This document shows positions 8,993-17,480 of a stretch of 64,000 bases of DNA, one piece after another. The notes beneath the pieces were generated by a model. The model ran no database searches. It saw only the letters and a list, made by a program, of their open reading frames with translations, and was not told the DNA's origin. Both the position numbers and the translations under genes were made by a program. This DNA comes from Paenibacillus_S vulneris. GTDB taxonomy: Bacteria > Bacillota > Bacilli > Paenibacillales > NBRC-103111. The stretch is taken from assembly GCF_039543185.1 (NCBI RefSeq), contig NZ_BAABJG010000018.1, positions 62,001 to 126,000 of the forward strand, read 5' to 3'. Position 1 is the stretch's first letter, and each line of letters opens with the position of its first letter.

Positions 8993-9622
8993 TTAAATGG
9001 CTCCTACAGCTTGCAGCCATGCCTTGGCAATCAGAGCGTGACCTGCGGGTGATGGATGTACGCCATCCGGCGCCCAATAAGCAGAATCGGCCCGTGTCGA
9101 CGCTTGTGCGAATAAGCCGTCTAGAGGCACCAGCCGTGCTCCAAATTCGCGTGCCAGCTCACGGACAACCTGGATCTTGGGGTCCAGGTCCTCTCTCCAC
9201 TGCTTGCGGTCTTCCGGCACCGGCAGTACAAAAGGCTCAACCAGCACCAGCCTTGCACCTAGCTTGGCGGTCTGTTCCAGCAAGCTTCTATAGCCAGACT
9301 CATATTGCTCCGCTGAGGTGGGGTCGTTGCGGTCATAGCGTCTCCAGGTATCATTAATTCCTATGTAAATAGAAACGACATCGGGCTTCAAATCAAGACA
9401 ATCCGCCTGCCAACGGGCCTGAAGGTCTTTGACCCTGTTGCCGCTTATTCCCCGGTTCACGAACCTTACCTGCTGCTCGGGATATAACGAGCCGTATTGA
9501 GCAGCCGCCATTAGAGCATAGCCTTTACCCAGATCATTTCCGTCATCTCTTACCCGCTTGGCATCGGTAATGCTATCGCCTTGAAATAATACCGTATCCC
9601 CCTGCTGAATCCATGGTGACAT
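8993..9622 (-). CDS. SGNH/GDSL-family hydrolase
   Basis: A 209-residue cytoplasmic esterase or deacetylase of the SGNH fold. All four blocks are visible: nucleophile serine in FQGDSITD, glycine in GISG, asparagine in GIND, and the D..H pair in DGVHPS near the C-terminus. There is no signal peptide. The ribosome binding site AGGAGG lies eight bases before the ATG. It follows the GH31 gene on the same strand 68 bases downstream, so it may remove acyl groups from the same carbohydrate. Confidence 0.88.
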   Translation of the reverse strand: MSPWIQQGDTVLFQGDSITDAKRVRDDGNDLGKGYALMAAAQYGSLYPEQQVRFVNRGISGNRVKDLQARWQADCLDLKPDVVSIYIGINDTWRRYDRNDPTSAEQYESGYRSLLEQTAKLGARLVLVEPFVLPVPEDRKQWREDLDPKIQVVRELAREFGARLVPLDGLFAQASTRADSAYWAPDGVHPSPAGHALIAKAWLQAVGAI

Positions 9623-9690
9623 CTCCTAATCCTCCTAACTTAAGATAAGAATGTATTGATTCCATATGAAACTCGTCCTGCAGCTTGCTC

Positions 9691-11793
9691 TCATTCGCCA
9701 CGATGATGGAAAATCCAGGTAAATGTACGGTAAGACGATGACCATTCTTCATCGACGGCGGAGACATTTCCACTTAACGTGCCGTCTGCTTGAGCTCGCG
9801 CCTCCAGCGTTCTCCATCGATATGCCCCTGTTTCATAGGCGAAGCTGACTCCATCATCATCGAAAAGCTGAAACCTCCCGGGGGCATCGCCATAATGATG
9901 CAGCTCCAGATCGACGGATTCTCCTGCTGCCGGGGCATGCTGCATGACGGGCATCATTGGAAGGATCGCGCCGTTCTTTACAAAGACCGGAATTCGGTCC
10001 AAGCCTGTGCTAACCCGGATGGTACGGCCGCCTTCCCATCGCTCCCCGGTTTCAAAGTCGTACCATACGCCGGCAGGCAAATAGACGTCCCGCTCGCTCT
10101 CCCCCTCAAACAACGGGGCGACAAGCAGAGAATCCCCTACCATAAATTGATCATCCACATCCGTATCGATGACTCCGCCGTACGCAAAGTCAGTGGAGTC
10201 CAGCACATGCTCTCCGCCCGCCAAGCTAGAATCAGTACCGCTTTCCAGCTGCATGGCTCGAATCGGAGGAATCCCTTCGAAGCAGTACCGGGCAAACGCA
10301 GAATACAAGTACGGCATGAGCCTCATCCGCAATGTGATGTATTTTTTTACAATCGCTTCGACTTCAGGAAATGACCATGGCTTCGTTCCATCCGCCCAGG
10401 CATTTACCATAGCGAGCGGCGAGAAGCATACGACCTGCATACGTCGTACCCAGTCCTCAGCATTGCGCGCTTTACGAACCTCCGGAGTCCACAGCAGACC
10501 GCTAAAGCTGGAGCTGCACATCCCCCTTACGAATTGACGATGATCGTACAAATCCGAGTATAGAACATACGGCAGCGAGGATGCAGCTGCAGATGAGGCT
10601 CTGGCAAGCCCGTAGGTACGGCGGTTTTTGCTGCGGTACACGTCATCGGTCATCTTCTGGATCATCAAGCCGTACAGTTGTCGCATCTGCTCACCGTCCG
10701 CTCCGGAAGGAAATGTGGCATGGGCCGGATAAATCCACGAATTGCGAGTCAGTTCGCTTCCGTCGCATTCGTCGAGCTTGTAGCCGGATACGCCGATATC
10801 TACATGCTCCGTCTCGTGCTGCTTCATATAAATTTCTCTGGCTGACTCGAGCGTGTAATCGGGCACGAGACCATGCCATACAGTGTGTGAACCGGACAAA
10901 GGCTTCAATGGTTCATAGATGGATGCATCTGGAGATACATAGGGATGCTCCCACAAGTTAATTTGAAATCCCTCTTCGGCCATTCGCCTAACAAAGCCCT
11001 CAGGATCGGGGAATCTTTCCTGATTCCATTCATAGGTGACGGGATAGCTTTTGCTGTGCCAGCCGGGCTCCAGGCCGATAACGTCGCAGGGGAATTCCCT
11101 TTCCCGGAACGACATCGCTTCTGCCACGACCTGCTCATCCGTATAAGCTTTTGGCACCCGGTGCCAGAACCCGAGTCCCCATTTCGGCGGAAGGACTCCT
11201 CCCCCATGGAACAGATTGTACCGTCTCACCGCGTCCAGCGGCATCGGGCCGCCGAAAATAAAGAGCTCGGCTCCCGGTTCTTGAATAACTATCTCCACGG
11301 TGTCCGACACCGGAGTGGCCTTCCAGGATTTGTCCGCATTGCGGTCCTTGGCTTCCCCGCTTAAGCCGCTGTCCAGGCTGACGGCCGAGCCGCAGTAGAT
11401 CGATACGATCCGCGATGTGTTCACCATAACGCCGTAACCTTTGCTTGAGACGTAGAAAGGTACCGGAGCATGGGTTTCTCCGGTGTCCTGTTTCGGATCG
11501 CTGTTTACTCTAAGATACCGGGTCCGTCCGCGATGATTAAGCTTCAGCAGCTGCAAGCCGAGGCCATACAGCTTTTCCTCCGGCTCGAGAGGCAGTGTAA
11601 TGATCGTTTGCCTGGCTGTAGCTTCAATACGGATTTTGTCCGCATCCAAGGGGAAAACGGCTTCCTTCATGGCCGTCAATGCCTCGGTCTTCGGCGTTCT
11701 ATCCATGACGGACATGGCGGATAATGAGAATGGCTCCCCTTCTTTCGCAGACCAAATGCCGGGTGCAGTTTGTTTCCATTTACTATGCGTCAT
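9691..11793 (-). CDS. Glycoside hydrolase family 31 (alpha-glucosidase/alpha-xylosidase type)
   Basis: This 700-residue protein has the GH31 layout: N-terminal beta-sandwich, (beta/alpha)8 barrel and C-terminal beta domains. The nucleophile motif GYKLDECDG puts the catalytic aspartate at D341. The acid/base aspartate is probably D414 in LYSDLYDH, where the usual W-S-G-D is altered. No signal peptide is seen, so it acts on imported oligosaccharides. It has a good ribosome binding site (GAGGAG) and a cre-like site in its promoter region, as expected for a CcpA-repressed catabolic gene. Alpha-glucosidase, alpha-xylosidase and sulfoquinovosidase cannot be told apart by eye. Confidence 0.85.
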   Translation of the reverse strand: MTHSKWKQTAPGIWSAKEGEPFSLSAMSVMDRTPKTEALTAMKEAVFPLDADKIRIEATARQTIITLPLEPEEKLYGLGLQLLKLNHRGRTRYLRVNSDPKQDTGETHAPVPFYVSSKGYGVMVNTSRIVSIYCGSAVSLDSGLSGEAKDRNADKSWKATPVSDTVEIVIQEPGAELFIFGGPMPLDAVRRYNLFHGGGVLPPKWGLGFWHRVPKAYTDEQVVAEAMSFREREFPCDVIGLEPGWHSKSYPVTYEWNQERFPDPEGFVRRMAEEGFQINLWEHPYVSPDASIYEPLKPLSGSHTVWHGLVPDYTLESAREIYMKQHETEHVDIGVSGYKLDECDGSELTRNSWIYPAHATFPSGADGEQMRQLYGLMIQKMTDDVYRSKNRRTYGLARASSAAASSLPYVLYSDLYDHRQFVRGMCSSSFSGLLWTPEVRKARNAEDWVRRMQVVCFSPLAMVNAWADGTKPWSFPEVEAIVKKYITLRMRLMPYLYSAFARYCFEGIPPIRAMQLESGTDSSLAGGEHVLDSTDFAYGGVIDTDVDDQFMVGDSLLVAPLFEGESERDVYLPAGVWYDFETGERWEGGRTIRVSTGLDRIPVFVKNGAILPMMPVMQHAPAAGESVDLELHHYGDAPGRFQLFDDDGVSFAYETGAYRWRTLEARAQADGTLSGNVSAVDEEWSSSYRTFTWIFHHRGE

Positions 11794-11834
11794 AAGTACA
11801 TCTCCTCATCCTAAATACTATTTCTATGTGTGCC

Positions 11835-11866
11835 ATAATAGCTGATGATACATGAAAGCGATTTCT
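11835..11866 (-). promoter_or_regulatory. GH31 promoter region with cre (CcpA) site
   Basis: TGAAAGCGATTTCT (11853-11866) matches the cre consensus TGWAANCGNTNWCA at 13 of 14 positions. A minus-strand TATTAT (11835-11840) lies next to it at a distance that would place the -35 element under the cre site. It is about 45-70 bases upstream of the GH31 start codon. Catabolite repression is inferred. Confidence 0.6.
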
Positions 11867-11916
11867 GGATGATTGATGAAGCTCGGTAGCATGACTTTCT
11901 CCCTGATCCGGTTCCT

Positions 11917-12939
11917 TTATTTTATTCCTAGCATTTGCCGATACTCGGAAGGGGAGGTTCCCGTCATCTTCTTGAATATTTTGGTAAAATGGGGATAGTT
12001 TTGATAACCTATCTCCATCCCTATGTCTGCGATCTTATAATGCGGCAGCTCGAGCAGTCTTTTGGCTAATTCGATTCGTTTCTTCATCCGGTACTGGACG
12101 AACGTTTCATTCGTCATTTTTTTAAAGAAATAGCTGAAATAGGTGGGAGCAAGACCGACCTTTTCCGCCACTGCTTCCAAGCTGATTTCTTCGGCTATAT
12201 GCTCATCTATGTAGGCTTTGGCCTCTTCAAAAACGCTTTTCTGATTGCCGCCCCGCCACCGGACCAGCTGGTCGCTTAATTGAGTCAGCTCGGATTCAAA
12301 TAGCTCGAGCACAGCCTCATGGCTTAACCTCGTTGTAAAAGGGGACCGGATGACGAACGGAAGCAGCTCTCGCCTGTTTAATTTTTTTATTAAAGAATGT
12401 AACGCGTTCTCTGCTGTTTGCTGCAGCTGCTCTGTCGTCAGCCTTCCTGCCAGGTCATCCCCCCTCCATCGTCTGAGCAGCCGGTCCAATCCATCGAAAT
12501 CAGCGGTCCATACAGCCGCCTCAGCTTGCTCAAGCCAATCTTCATATGCGGATATCGATAGGGAGGCGCTCTTCTCTTCATGAAGGAAACGATCAAGCAC
12601 AGGGTAAAGCTCCGCTTTCGTAACCGGCTTTAACATATATTCCTTCACCCCGAAGGTCATGCATTTCTGCGCATACGTAAAGTCGCCATAGCCGGAAATA
12701 ACGACCATTCGAACTTGCGAATTCATTTGTGAGATGTTTCTGCACAGCTCCAAACCGTCCATCTTGGGCATTCGAATATCCGTAAATACCAAATCCGGGT
12801 ACTGCTTGTGAATCAGCTCCATCGCCTCGATCCCGTTTGGAACTGCATGTACTTGAATCGATTGGCTGTACTGCTTGATCAGCTTCATTAATCCGGCGCG
12901 GATCACAGGCTCGTCGTCGACGATAAGGATATGCTTCAT
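11917..12939 (-). CDS. YesN-type response regulator with AraC output domain
   Basis: A 340-residue regulator with an N-terminal receiver domain (phospho-acceptor aspartate in VFTDIRMPKMDG, conserved K in MLKPV), a middle linker of about 110 residues and a C-terminal AraC-type HTH. The ATG at 12939 is chosen over an upstream in-frame start because the protein then begins directly with the receiver (MKHILIVDDEP) and AAGGGA precedes it. Such regulators normally pair with a YesM-like sensor kinase encoded next door; none is present here. It probably controls the GH31/SGNH genes downstream on the same strand. Confidence 0.88.
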   Translation of the reverse strand: MKHILIVDDEPVIRAGLMKLIKQYSQSIQVHAVPNGIEAMELIHKQYPDLVFTDIRMPKMDGLELCRNISQMNSQVRMVVISGYGDFTYAQKCMTFGVKEYMLKPVTKAELYPVLDRFLHEEKSASLSISAYEDWLEQAEAAVWTADFDGLDRLLRRWRGDDLAGRLTTEQLQQTAENALHSLIKKLNRRELLPFVIRSPFTTRLSHEAVLELFESELTQLSDQLVRWRGGNQKSVFEEAKAYIDEHIAEEISLEAVAEKVGLAPTYFSYFFKKMTNETFVQYRMKKRIELAKRLLELPHYKIADIGMEIGYQNYPHFTKIFKKMTGTSPSEYRQMLGIK

Positions 12940-12979
12940 CCACTCATCCCTTCCATCGGCTTCCAAGATGCTTCATGAC

Positions 12980-13057
12980 ATCGTTGGCTGCTTGATAAGG
13001 CTTGTCAAAGACTACGAAACCATTGCAAACGTTAAACATGCAATAACAGCGCTTACA
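12980..13057 (-). promoter_or_regulatory. Candidate promoter and cre-like site of the response regulator
   Basis: A perfect -35 TTGACA (minus strand, 13003-13008) is followed 17 bases later by a poor -10, AACGAT (12980-12985). Further upstream TAACAGCGCTTACA (13044-13057) matches the cre consensus at 12 of 14 positions. Both are weak calls on their own. Confidence 0.35.
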
Positions 13058-13132
13058 TTCCATGCAAAATTTGGTGCCTGACCATTATTTTACTACAATA
13101 TGAAACATTAGGACACCCCCTATTCACCATTA

Positions 13133-13170
13133 TCAAAAAAGCCGACCCGTGAATATTTCCGGATCGACTT
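13133..13170 (-). terminator. Terminator of the DUF445 gene
   Basis: On the minus strand AAGTCGATCCG pairs with CGGGTCGGCTT, with two G-U pairs, and is followed by six or more T. It is located 50 bases past the stop of the DUF445 gene. Confidence 0.8.
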
Positions 13171-13219
13171 ATGAACTGTCCCGAAGCTAGTAGCCCCTTC
13201 CAATCTGTTATATTCAGCT

Positions 13220-14473
13220 TTACCCGATAACTGCCTTTACCGCCGCGAGTCCAATACCGATCAGAAAACCGCAAATGGCACCGTTGACCCGTATCCACTG
13301 CAGATCTTTTCCGACCTTGTCCTCCATCAGCTGAATCAGCGTCTCATCGTCAAACCGATCTATATTTTCTTTAATGAGTGCGCCTATCTTGTGATGGTTT
13401 CCTTCAATCCAACGGGCAATCTGCTCGCGAAGCCCAAGCTCCAGCCGGTTAAGAAGCTCCGTATCAGATTCGATCCGTTGGATAAGCTTCGATGCGAACG
13501 GAATCACATAAACCTCGGCGAACGACTCCTCACGAACCCACTCCAGCGCTCTATGCTGAAGCTTTTGCAGCAGCTCCAGTAGCTTCTGCCCCAGATTCCA
13601 TTGGGCGACAAGCTGATCCTTCAAATTCACCATTTCTGCAGCCATCTGATCCCGGTGAACCGGATTGTCCAGCCAATAGCGCAGGGCATGGATGACCGCT
13701 TTGCGGTTGGCGTTGTCCTTCATGCGCAAGCCTTCAATGCCGGTCAGGATAAATTGTTGAATCAAGCCTCCCAGCTTTTCTTCATTAAAATACCCGACAA
13801 ATGCATTCAATGCGAACTGCATGAACCCGTTGGTCTTGAGATGCGTCAGTGCCTGCACCGCCATCATTCCCATCCTGTCGCGAATCTCCTCTTTCATAAC
13901 GAGCTGTTCGGACAAATCGAGGACGAAGTCAAACACTTTTTCATCATATTGCCTGTCATAGACTTGCTCTAATAATGCATCAAGTAAAGCCCTCATATCT
14001 AGAGCTTCCAGCAGCTTGTGAATTTCTTTTTCTCCATAGGCCGCTATCGTTTCCAATGGAAGCTGTGTTATCAAATATTCGCTGATAGCAGCGATGCCGG
14101 TTCTCGCCCCCGGAGATGCCAGCTGCTCCTCTGCTCCCCGAAGCAGACGAACGACCAATGGAACTTGAGACAGCTTGTCCATAATGCTTTGCTTGCTCAG
14201 TAGATCGTCCTGGATCGTAGTGATGAAGGCTTTGGCCACTTTATCCCGATTTTTGGGCAGCAAAGCCGTATGCGGAATAGGAATGCCTAACGGATGACGA
14301 AATAGCGCAGTCACCGCGAACCAATCCGCCAGCCCGCCTACCAGACCTGCCTCAAACCCGCTTTGGGCGAATCGAACCCAGGAACTGGTCCCGTCCAAAA
14401 ATAATGTGCCTACGAAGCCAGCAGCCATGACCCCGAGCGATAATGTTGCCGTATGCTTGGAATTTCCACTCAC
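13220..14473 (-). CDS. DUF445 family (YheB-like) membrane-anchored protein
   Basis: This 417-residue protein fits the DUF445 family: a hydrophobic N-terminal segment with FEAGLVGGLADWFAVTALF, a long mostly helical middle, and a C-terminal hydrophobic helix (GAICGFLIGIGLAAVKAVIG). The conserved LADWFAV and PHTALLP segments near the N-terminus are diagnostic. The function of the family is unknown. It is flanked by its own terminator and by the divergent stretch before the transporter gene, so it is probably transcribed alone. Confidence 0.8.
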   Translation of the reverse strand: MSGNSKHTATLSLGVMAAGFVGTLFLDGTSSWVRFAQSGFEAGLVGGLADWFAVTALFRHPLGIPIPHTALLPKNRDKVAKAFITTIQDDLLSKQSIMDKLSQVPLVVRLLRGAEEQLASPGARTGIAAISEYLITQLPLETIAAYGEKEIHKLLEALDMRALLDALLEQVYDRQYDEKVFDFVLDLSEQLVMKEEIRDRMGMMAVQALTHLKTNGFMQFALNAFVGYFNEEKLGGLIQQFILTGIEGLRMKDNANRKAVIHALRYWLDNPVHRDQMAAEMVNLKDQLVAQWNLGQKLLELLQKLQHRALEWVREESFAEVYVIPFASKLIQRIESDTELLNRLELGLREQIARWIEGNHHKIGALIKENIDRFDDETLIQLMEDKVGKDLQWIRVNGAICGFLIGIGLAAVKAVIG

Positions 14474-14621
14474 TTGAATTTCTCCCTCTTGTGTGCAGCC
14501 GGTCTATACCGGCGTATGTTCTGTTTCCTCTATTATAGAACATGTTAAGGAAAAAAAATCAATGCCGTATCAATTATTTCCTTTTCCGACAGGAAAAAAT
14601 GGCTTTTTTGCTTGCTTACCT

Positions 14622-15629
14622 TTACGCTGCCTGGGACGGCTCATTTTTCAAGCCATACCGTTTATTCAAATTATGCCCGTACATGGCGGCCAACAGCTGC
14701 TGAAAAAGCATCCCCGCGATAACCGGAAGTACGACCGGCGGAGGGAAAAAGTTAATTGCCAATACAGCTCCCGCGCTCAGATTGCGCATTCCCGAATTGA
14801 AGGTCAGGGCTACGGTCACGTCCTGATCCCATTTCATGCCCCGGGAGACGAGCCATCCGGCCAAATAGCCTATAGTGGCACAGACGAAAGCTACTGCAAT
14901 GATCACAATCAGCTTGGCGTTCATCTCCTTTAAATGAGGAGCCACGACCGAGCTGTTAATAGCTACGACGATAAACAACCCGATCTTTGTAAAAGGAGCG
15001 AGCCGCGGACCCCAGACCTTCTTGATCTGTCCTTTGGTCAGATGATTCAATATCATTCCGACAACGGAAGGGACCACAACCATCCACAGCAGACCGTTCA
15101 TCATAGCCATACCGTCCAAATGGACCTTGGCTCCGACAATCAGCGATAAGCTGAGCGGAACGATAAACGGGGAAAGCAGCGTATCCAGCAGGATCAACGC
15201 CAAGGTTAATGCAATATTGCCGCCGTATATGGTTACCCATACCAGGCTTACCACTCCTGTCGGAATGACAAACAATAGCACAAATCCGGTCTGAGTCAAA
15301 TCATCCCCTGGAAACGCCAGGGACCCTGCGGCCCACCCCAGCAGCGGCATAGCGATATGCAGAATCAAGAACGTTGCAATAATGGGCAGCGGGTGCTTCA
15401 TGACTTTGCCCAAATCACGGAAATTGGAGCCAATGCTCCCCGCAAAGGTCATCACAGCGAAGATCCACGATACAAGAAAACTCAATGAGTGCAGCCAAGC
15501 CGAGCACAGCAAGCCTACTACCACAGCTGTTGGTGTAAGAAGCGGCATGACCTTTTCCAAAGCCTTGTTCAATTTGTTTAGCATACCCAGACCTCTTTTG
15601 TCGTCAACTTTTTGTGTATTAACGTTCAT
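14622..15629 (-). CDS. BASS family (bile acid:sodium symporter-like) transporter
   Basis: A 335-residue polytopic membrane protein with about nine or ten hydrophobic helices. The FNSGMRNLSAG segment corresponds to the conserved sodium-site region of the BASS family. Bacterial members carry bile acids, pantoate, pyruvate or similar organic anions; the substrate here is unknown. The start could also be the ATG at 15584 (320 residues), which has a better placed AGAGGT ribosome binding site. It seems to be a single-gene unit. Confidence 0.8.
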   Translation of the reverse strand: MNVNTQKVDDKRGLGMLNKLNKALEKVMPLLTPTAVVVGLLCSAWLHSLSFLVSWIFAVMTFAGSIGSNFRDLGKVMKHPLPIIATFLILHIAMPLLGWAAGSLAFPGDDLTQTGFVLLFVIPTGVVSLVWVTIYGGNIALTLALILLDTLLSPFIVPLSLSLIVGAKVHLDGMAMMNGLLWMVVVPSVVGMILNHLTKGQIKKVWGPRLAPFTKIGLFIVVAINSSVVAPHLKEMNAKLIVIIAVAFVCATIGYLAGWLVSRGMKWDQDVTVALTFNSGMRNLSAGAVLAINFFPPPVVLPVIAGMLFQQLLAAMYGHNLNKRYGLKNEPSQAA

Positions 15630-15894
15630 CCTTCAACGATACTCCAATTAACTCATTCTATTCTAGCACAGATTTGCTGCCCGTTGGCTTGTTTTTTACA
15701 AAAGTAGGCTAATGATTATGCTTCATTAGAGCGATGTTCTGAAGCGCTTTCCAATGCTCAAACCTTCAGGCTTGTAAACCGGAAAAAATACTGCTCCATT
15801 TTTCGCTTTTAAATTGACGCCGCTTCCATAACAATAAGATAAGACTTGCCTCCCGATCTCCATCCCTTACCCTTCAAAAGGAAGTGAATTCTCC

Positions 15895-16848
15895 ATGCTT
15901 CTCCATAGCGTTATCTTGTTCAGCCTGACCTTTGTGCTAGTGGCCGTGTTGTGCCCTGTTTTGATTATGGGTCTGCGTACGTTCCGCTTGACCCAGCCGA
16001 TCCGCTCCCAGCTCCCATCCAACCATCAGGCCAAACGGGGAACACCGCTTATGGCAGGCATCATCCTTATCATTGGCACCGTCGTGCTTCTTCTGCTGAA
16101 TCCCGGGCCTATCGCCTACTTTCTCACTATTGTGTTCCTGCTGTTCAGTGTCATCGGCTGTATTGACGACATGAACAAGGCTGTCCTTCAGAATCCGGAG
16201 GGGATTCGCGGAACGACCAAGCTGGCTCTGCAATTTGCTGCGACGGCTGCCATGCTTTATTATTACTTTCACCTCGCCCCCCTGGACTCGAGTATAAAGC
16301 TCCCGGGTGGTACGGTGCTGGATATTCATCCTATGCTGTACATAGCGGCTGCGCTGTTATTTATTATCGGCACGGCCAACGCGGTGAATTTCACCGACGG
16401 TCTGGATGGACTTCTTATTATCACGTCCATTCCTACCTACCTGTTCTTTTTCGCAATATCCGGCTCCTGGGAAGTTCAGCTGTTCTGTCTCGCTATGATT
16501 GCGGCGCTGCTCGGTCTCCTGATGTATAATATGTTCCCTGCCAAGGCTTTCATGGGCGATACCGGGTCGCTTGCTATTGGCGGATCGCTGGCGTTTTTGT
16601 CGGTAATGGAAAAGGTAGAAGTGCTCATTCCCCTTCTCTTCTTCATCTATTTCGCCGAGCAGTTGTCGGTCATTTTACAGGTCATTTATTATAAGAAAAC
16701 CAGGCTGCGGCTGTTCAAAATGACCCCGATCCACTTTCATTACAGCTTAAAATACGGCTGGAGCGAAACCAAGGTCGTCTGGTCCTTCGGCGCTGTATCC
16801 GCGCTTTGTGCTTTCGTTAGCTGGATGCTGTGGAGATACGCTATGTAG
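15895..16848 (+). CDS. MraY-like phospho-sugar undecaprenyl-phosphate transferase (stand-alone)
   Basis: This 317-residue membrane protein has about ten helices and the polyprenyl-phosphate N-acetylhexosamine-1-phosphate transferase fold. Motifs resemble MraY more than TagO/WecA: an N-terminal HQAKRGTPLMAG, the aspartate pair in GCIDDMNK, NFTDGLDGL, MGDTGSLA, and a C-terminal TPIHFHYSLKYGWSETKVV. In MraY that last motif reads HHH; here it is HFH. It stands alone, away from any division/cell-wall cluster, and is the only plus-strand gene for several kilobases. It may be a second MraY, or act on another nucleotide sugar. The ribosome binding site AAAGGAAG precedes the ATG. Confidence 0.85.
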   Translation: MLLHSVILFSLTFVLVAVLCPVLIMGLRTFRLTQPIRSQLPSNHQAKRGTPLMAGIILIIGTVVLLLLNPGPIAYFLTIVFLLFSVIGCIDDMNKAVLQNPEGIRGTTKLALQFAATAAMLYYYFHLAPLDSSIKLPGGTVLDIHPMLYIAAALLFIIGTANAVNFTDGLDGLLIITSIPTYLFFFAISGSWEVQLFCLAMIAALLGLLMYNMFPAKAFMGDTGSLAIGGSLAFLSVMEKVEVLIPLLFFIYFAEQLSVILQVIYYKKTRLRLFKMTPIHFHYSLKYGWSETKVVWSFGAVSALCAFVSWMLWRYAM

Positions 16849-16926
16849 TGATCTACTGTCCTGGAAGATGAGCCCCTTGAAGCAAGCGAGCCTTGTCTTC
16901 GATGCCGGTTAAGGTACTGCAATATC

Positions 16927-16959
16927 AAAAAACTCCTGATACCCTAGCGTATCAGGAGC
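16927..16959 (-). terminator. Terminator downstream of apt
   Basis: A strong 10-bp stem, GCTCCTGATAC/GTATCAGGAG-like on the minus strand with a five-base loop, is followed by six T. It starts nine bases past the apt stop codon and closes the recJ-apt operon. Confidence 0.92.
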
Positions 16960-16967
16960 TTGCCGTC

Positions 16968-17480
16968 TTAATATTTTACCAAAGAAATAATATCGATGTT
17001 ACCCAGCTTGTCACGGCCGTTTAACTCTTCAAGCTCAATCAGGAACGATGCTCCTACAACCTCGCCGCCAAGCTGCTTAACCAGGTTGATGGAGGTTGCG
17101 ATGGTGCCGCCCGTAGCGAGCAAATCGTCCGCAATGAGCACTTTTTGCCCCGGCTTGATGGCATCATAATGCATCGCGAGCTTGTCTTTGCCGTATTCCA
17201 GCGCGTAGTCTGCTTCAATAGTTTTTCCGGGAAGCTTGCCGCTCTTACGTATAGGAACGAATCCGACTCCTAACTCTACCGCCAACGGAGCACCGATGAC
17301 AAAGCCTCTTGCTTCCGGACCGGCAATCAAATCAATTTGCTTGCCTCTTAATTGTCTAGCCAGCTCTTGAATCACTTCTCTATATACCGGGCCATTGTTC
17401 AACAGCGTCGTAATGTCTTTAAAGCTGATCCCCGGCTGCGGAAAATCCTCGATGACTCGAATATACTCTTTGAAATTCAT
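16968..17480 (-). CDS. apt: Adenine phosphoribosyltransferase
   Basis: A 170-residue salvage enzyme that makes AMP from adenine and PRPP. It has the usual start (MNFKEYIRVIEDFPQPG) and the PRPP-binding motif VLIADDLLATGGT. The start at 17480 has GGAGG seven bases upstream; the longer open frame is an artefact of the recJ 3' end. Its ATG overlaps the recJ stop as ATGA. The recJ-apt pairing is known from Bacillus. Confidence 0.96.
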   Translation of the reverse strand: MNFKEYIRVIEDFPQPGISFKDITTLLNNGPVYREVIQELARQLRGKQIDLIAGPEARGFVIGAPLAVELGVGFVPIRKSGKLPGKTIEADYALEYGKDKLAMHYDAIKPGQKVLIADDLLATGGTIATSINLVKQLGGEVVGASFLIELEELNGRDKLGNIDIISLVKY

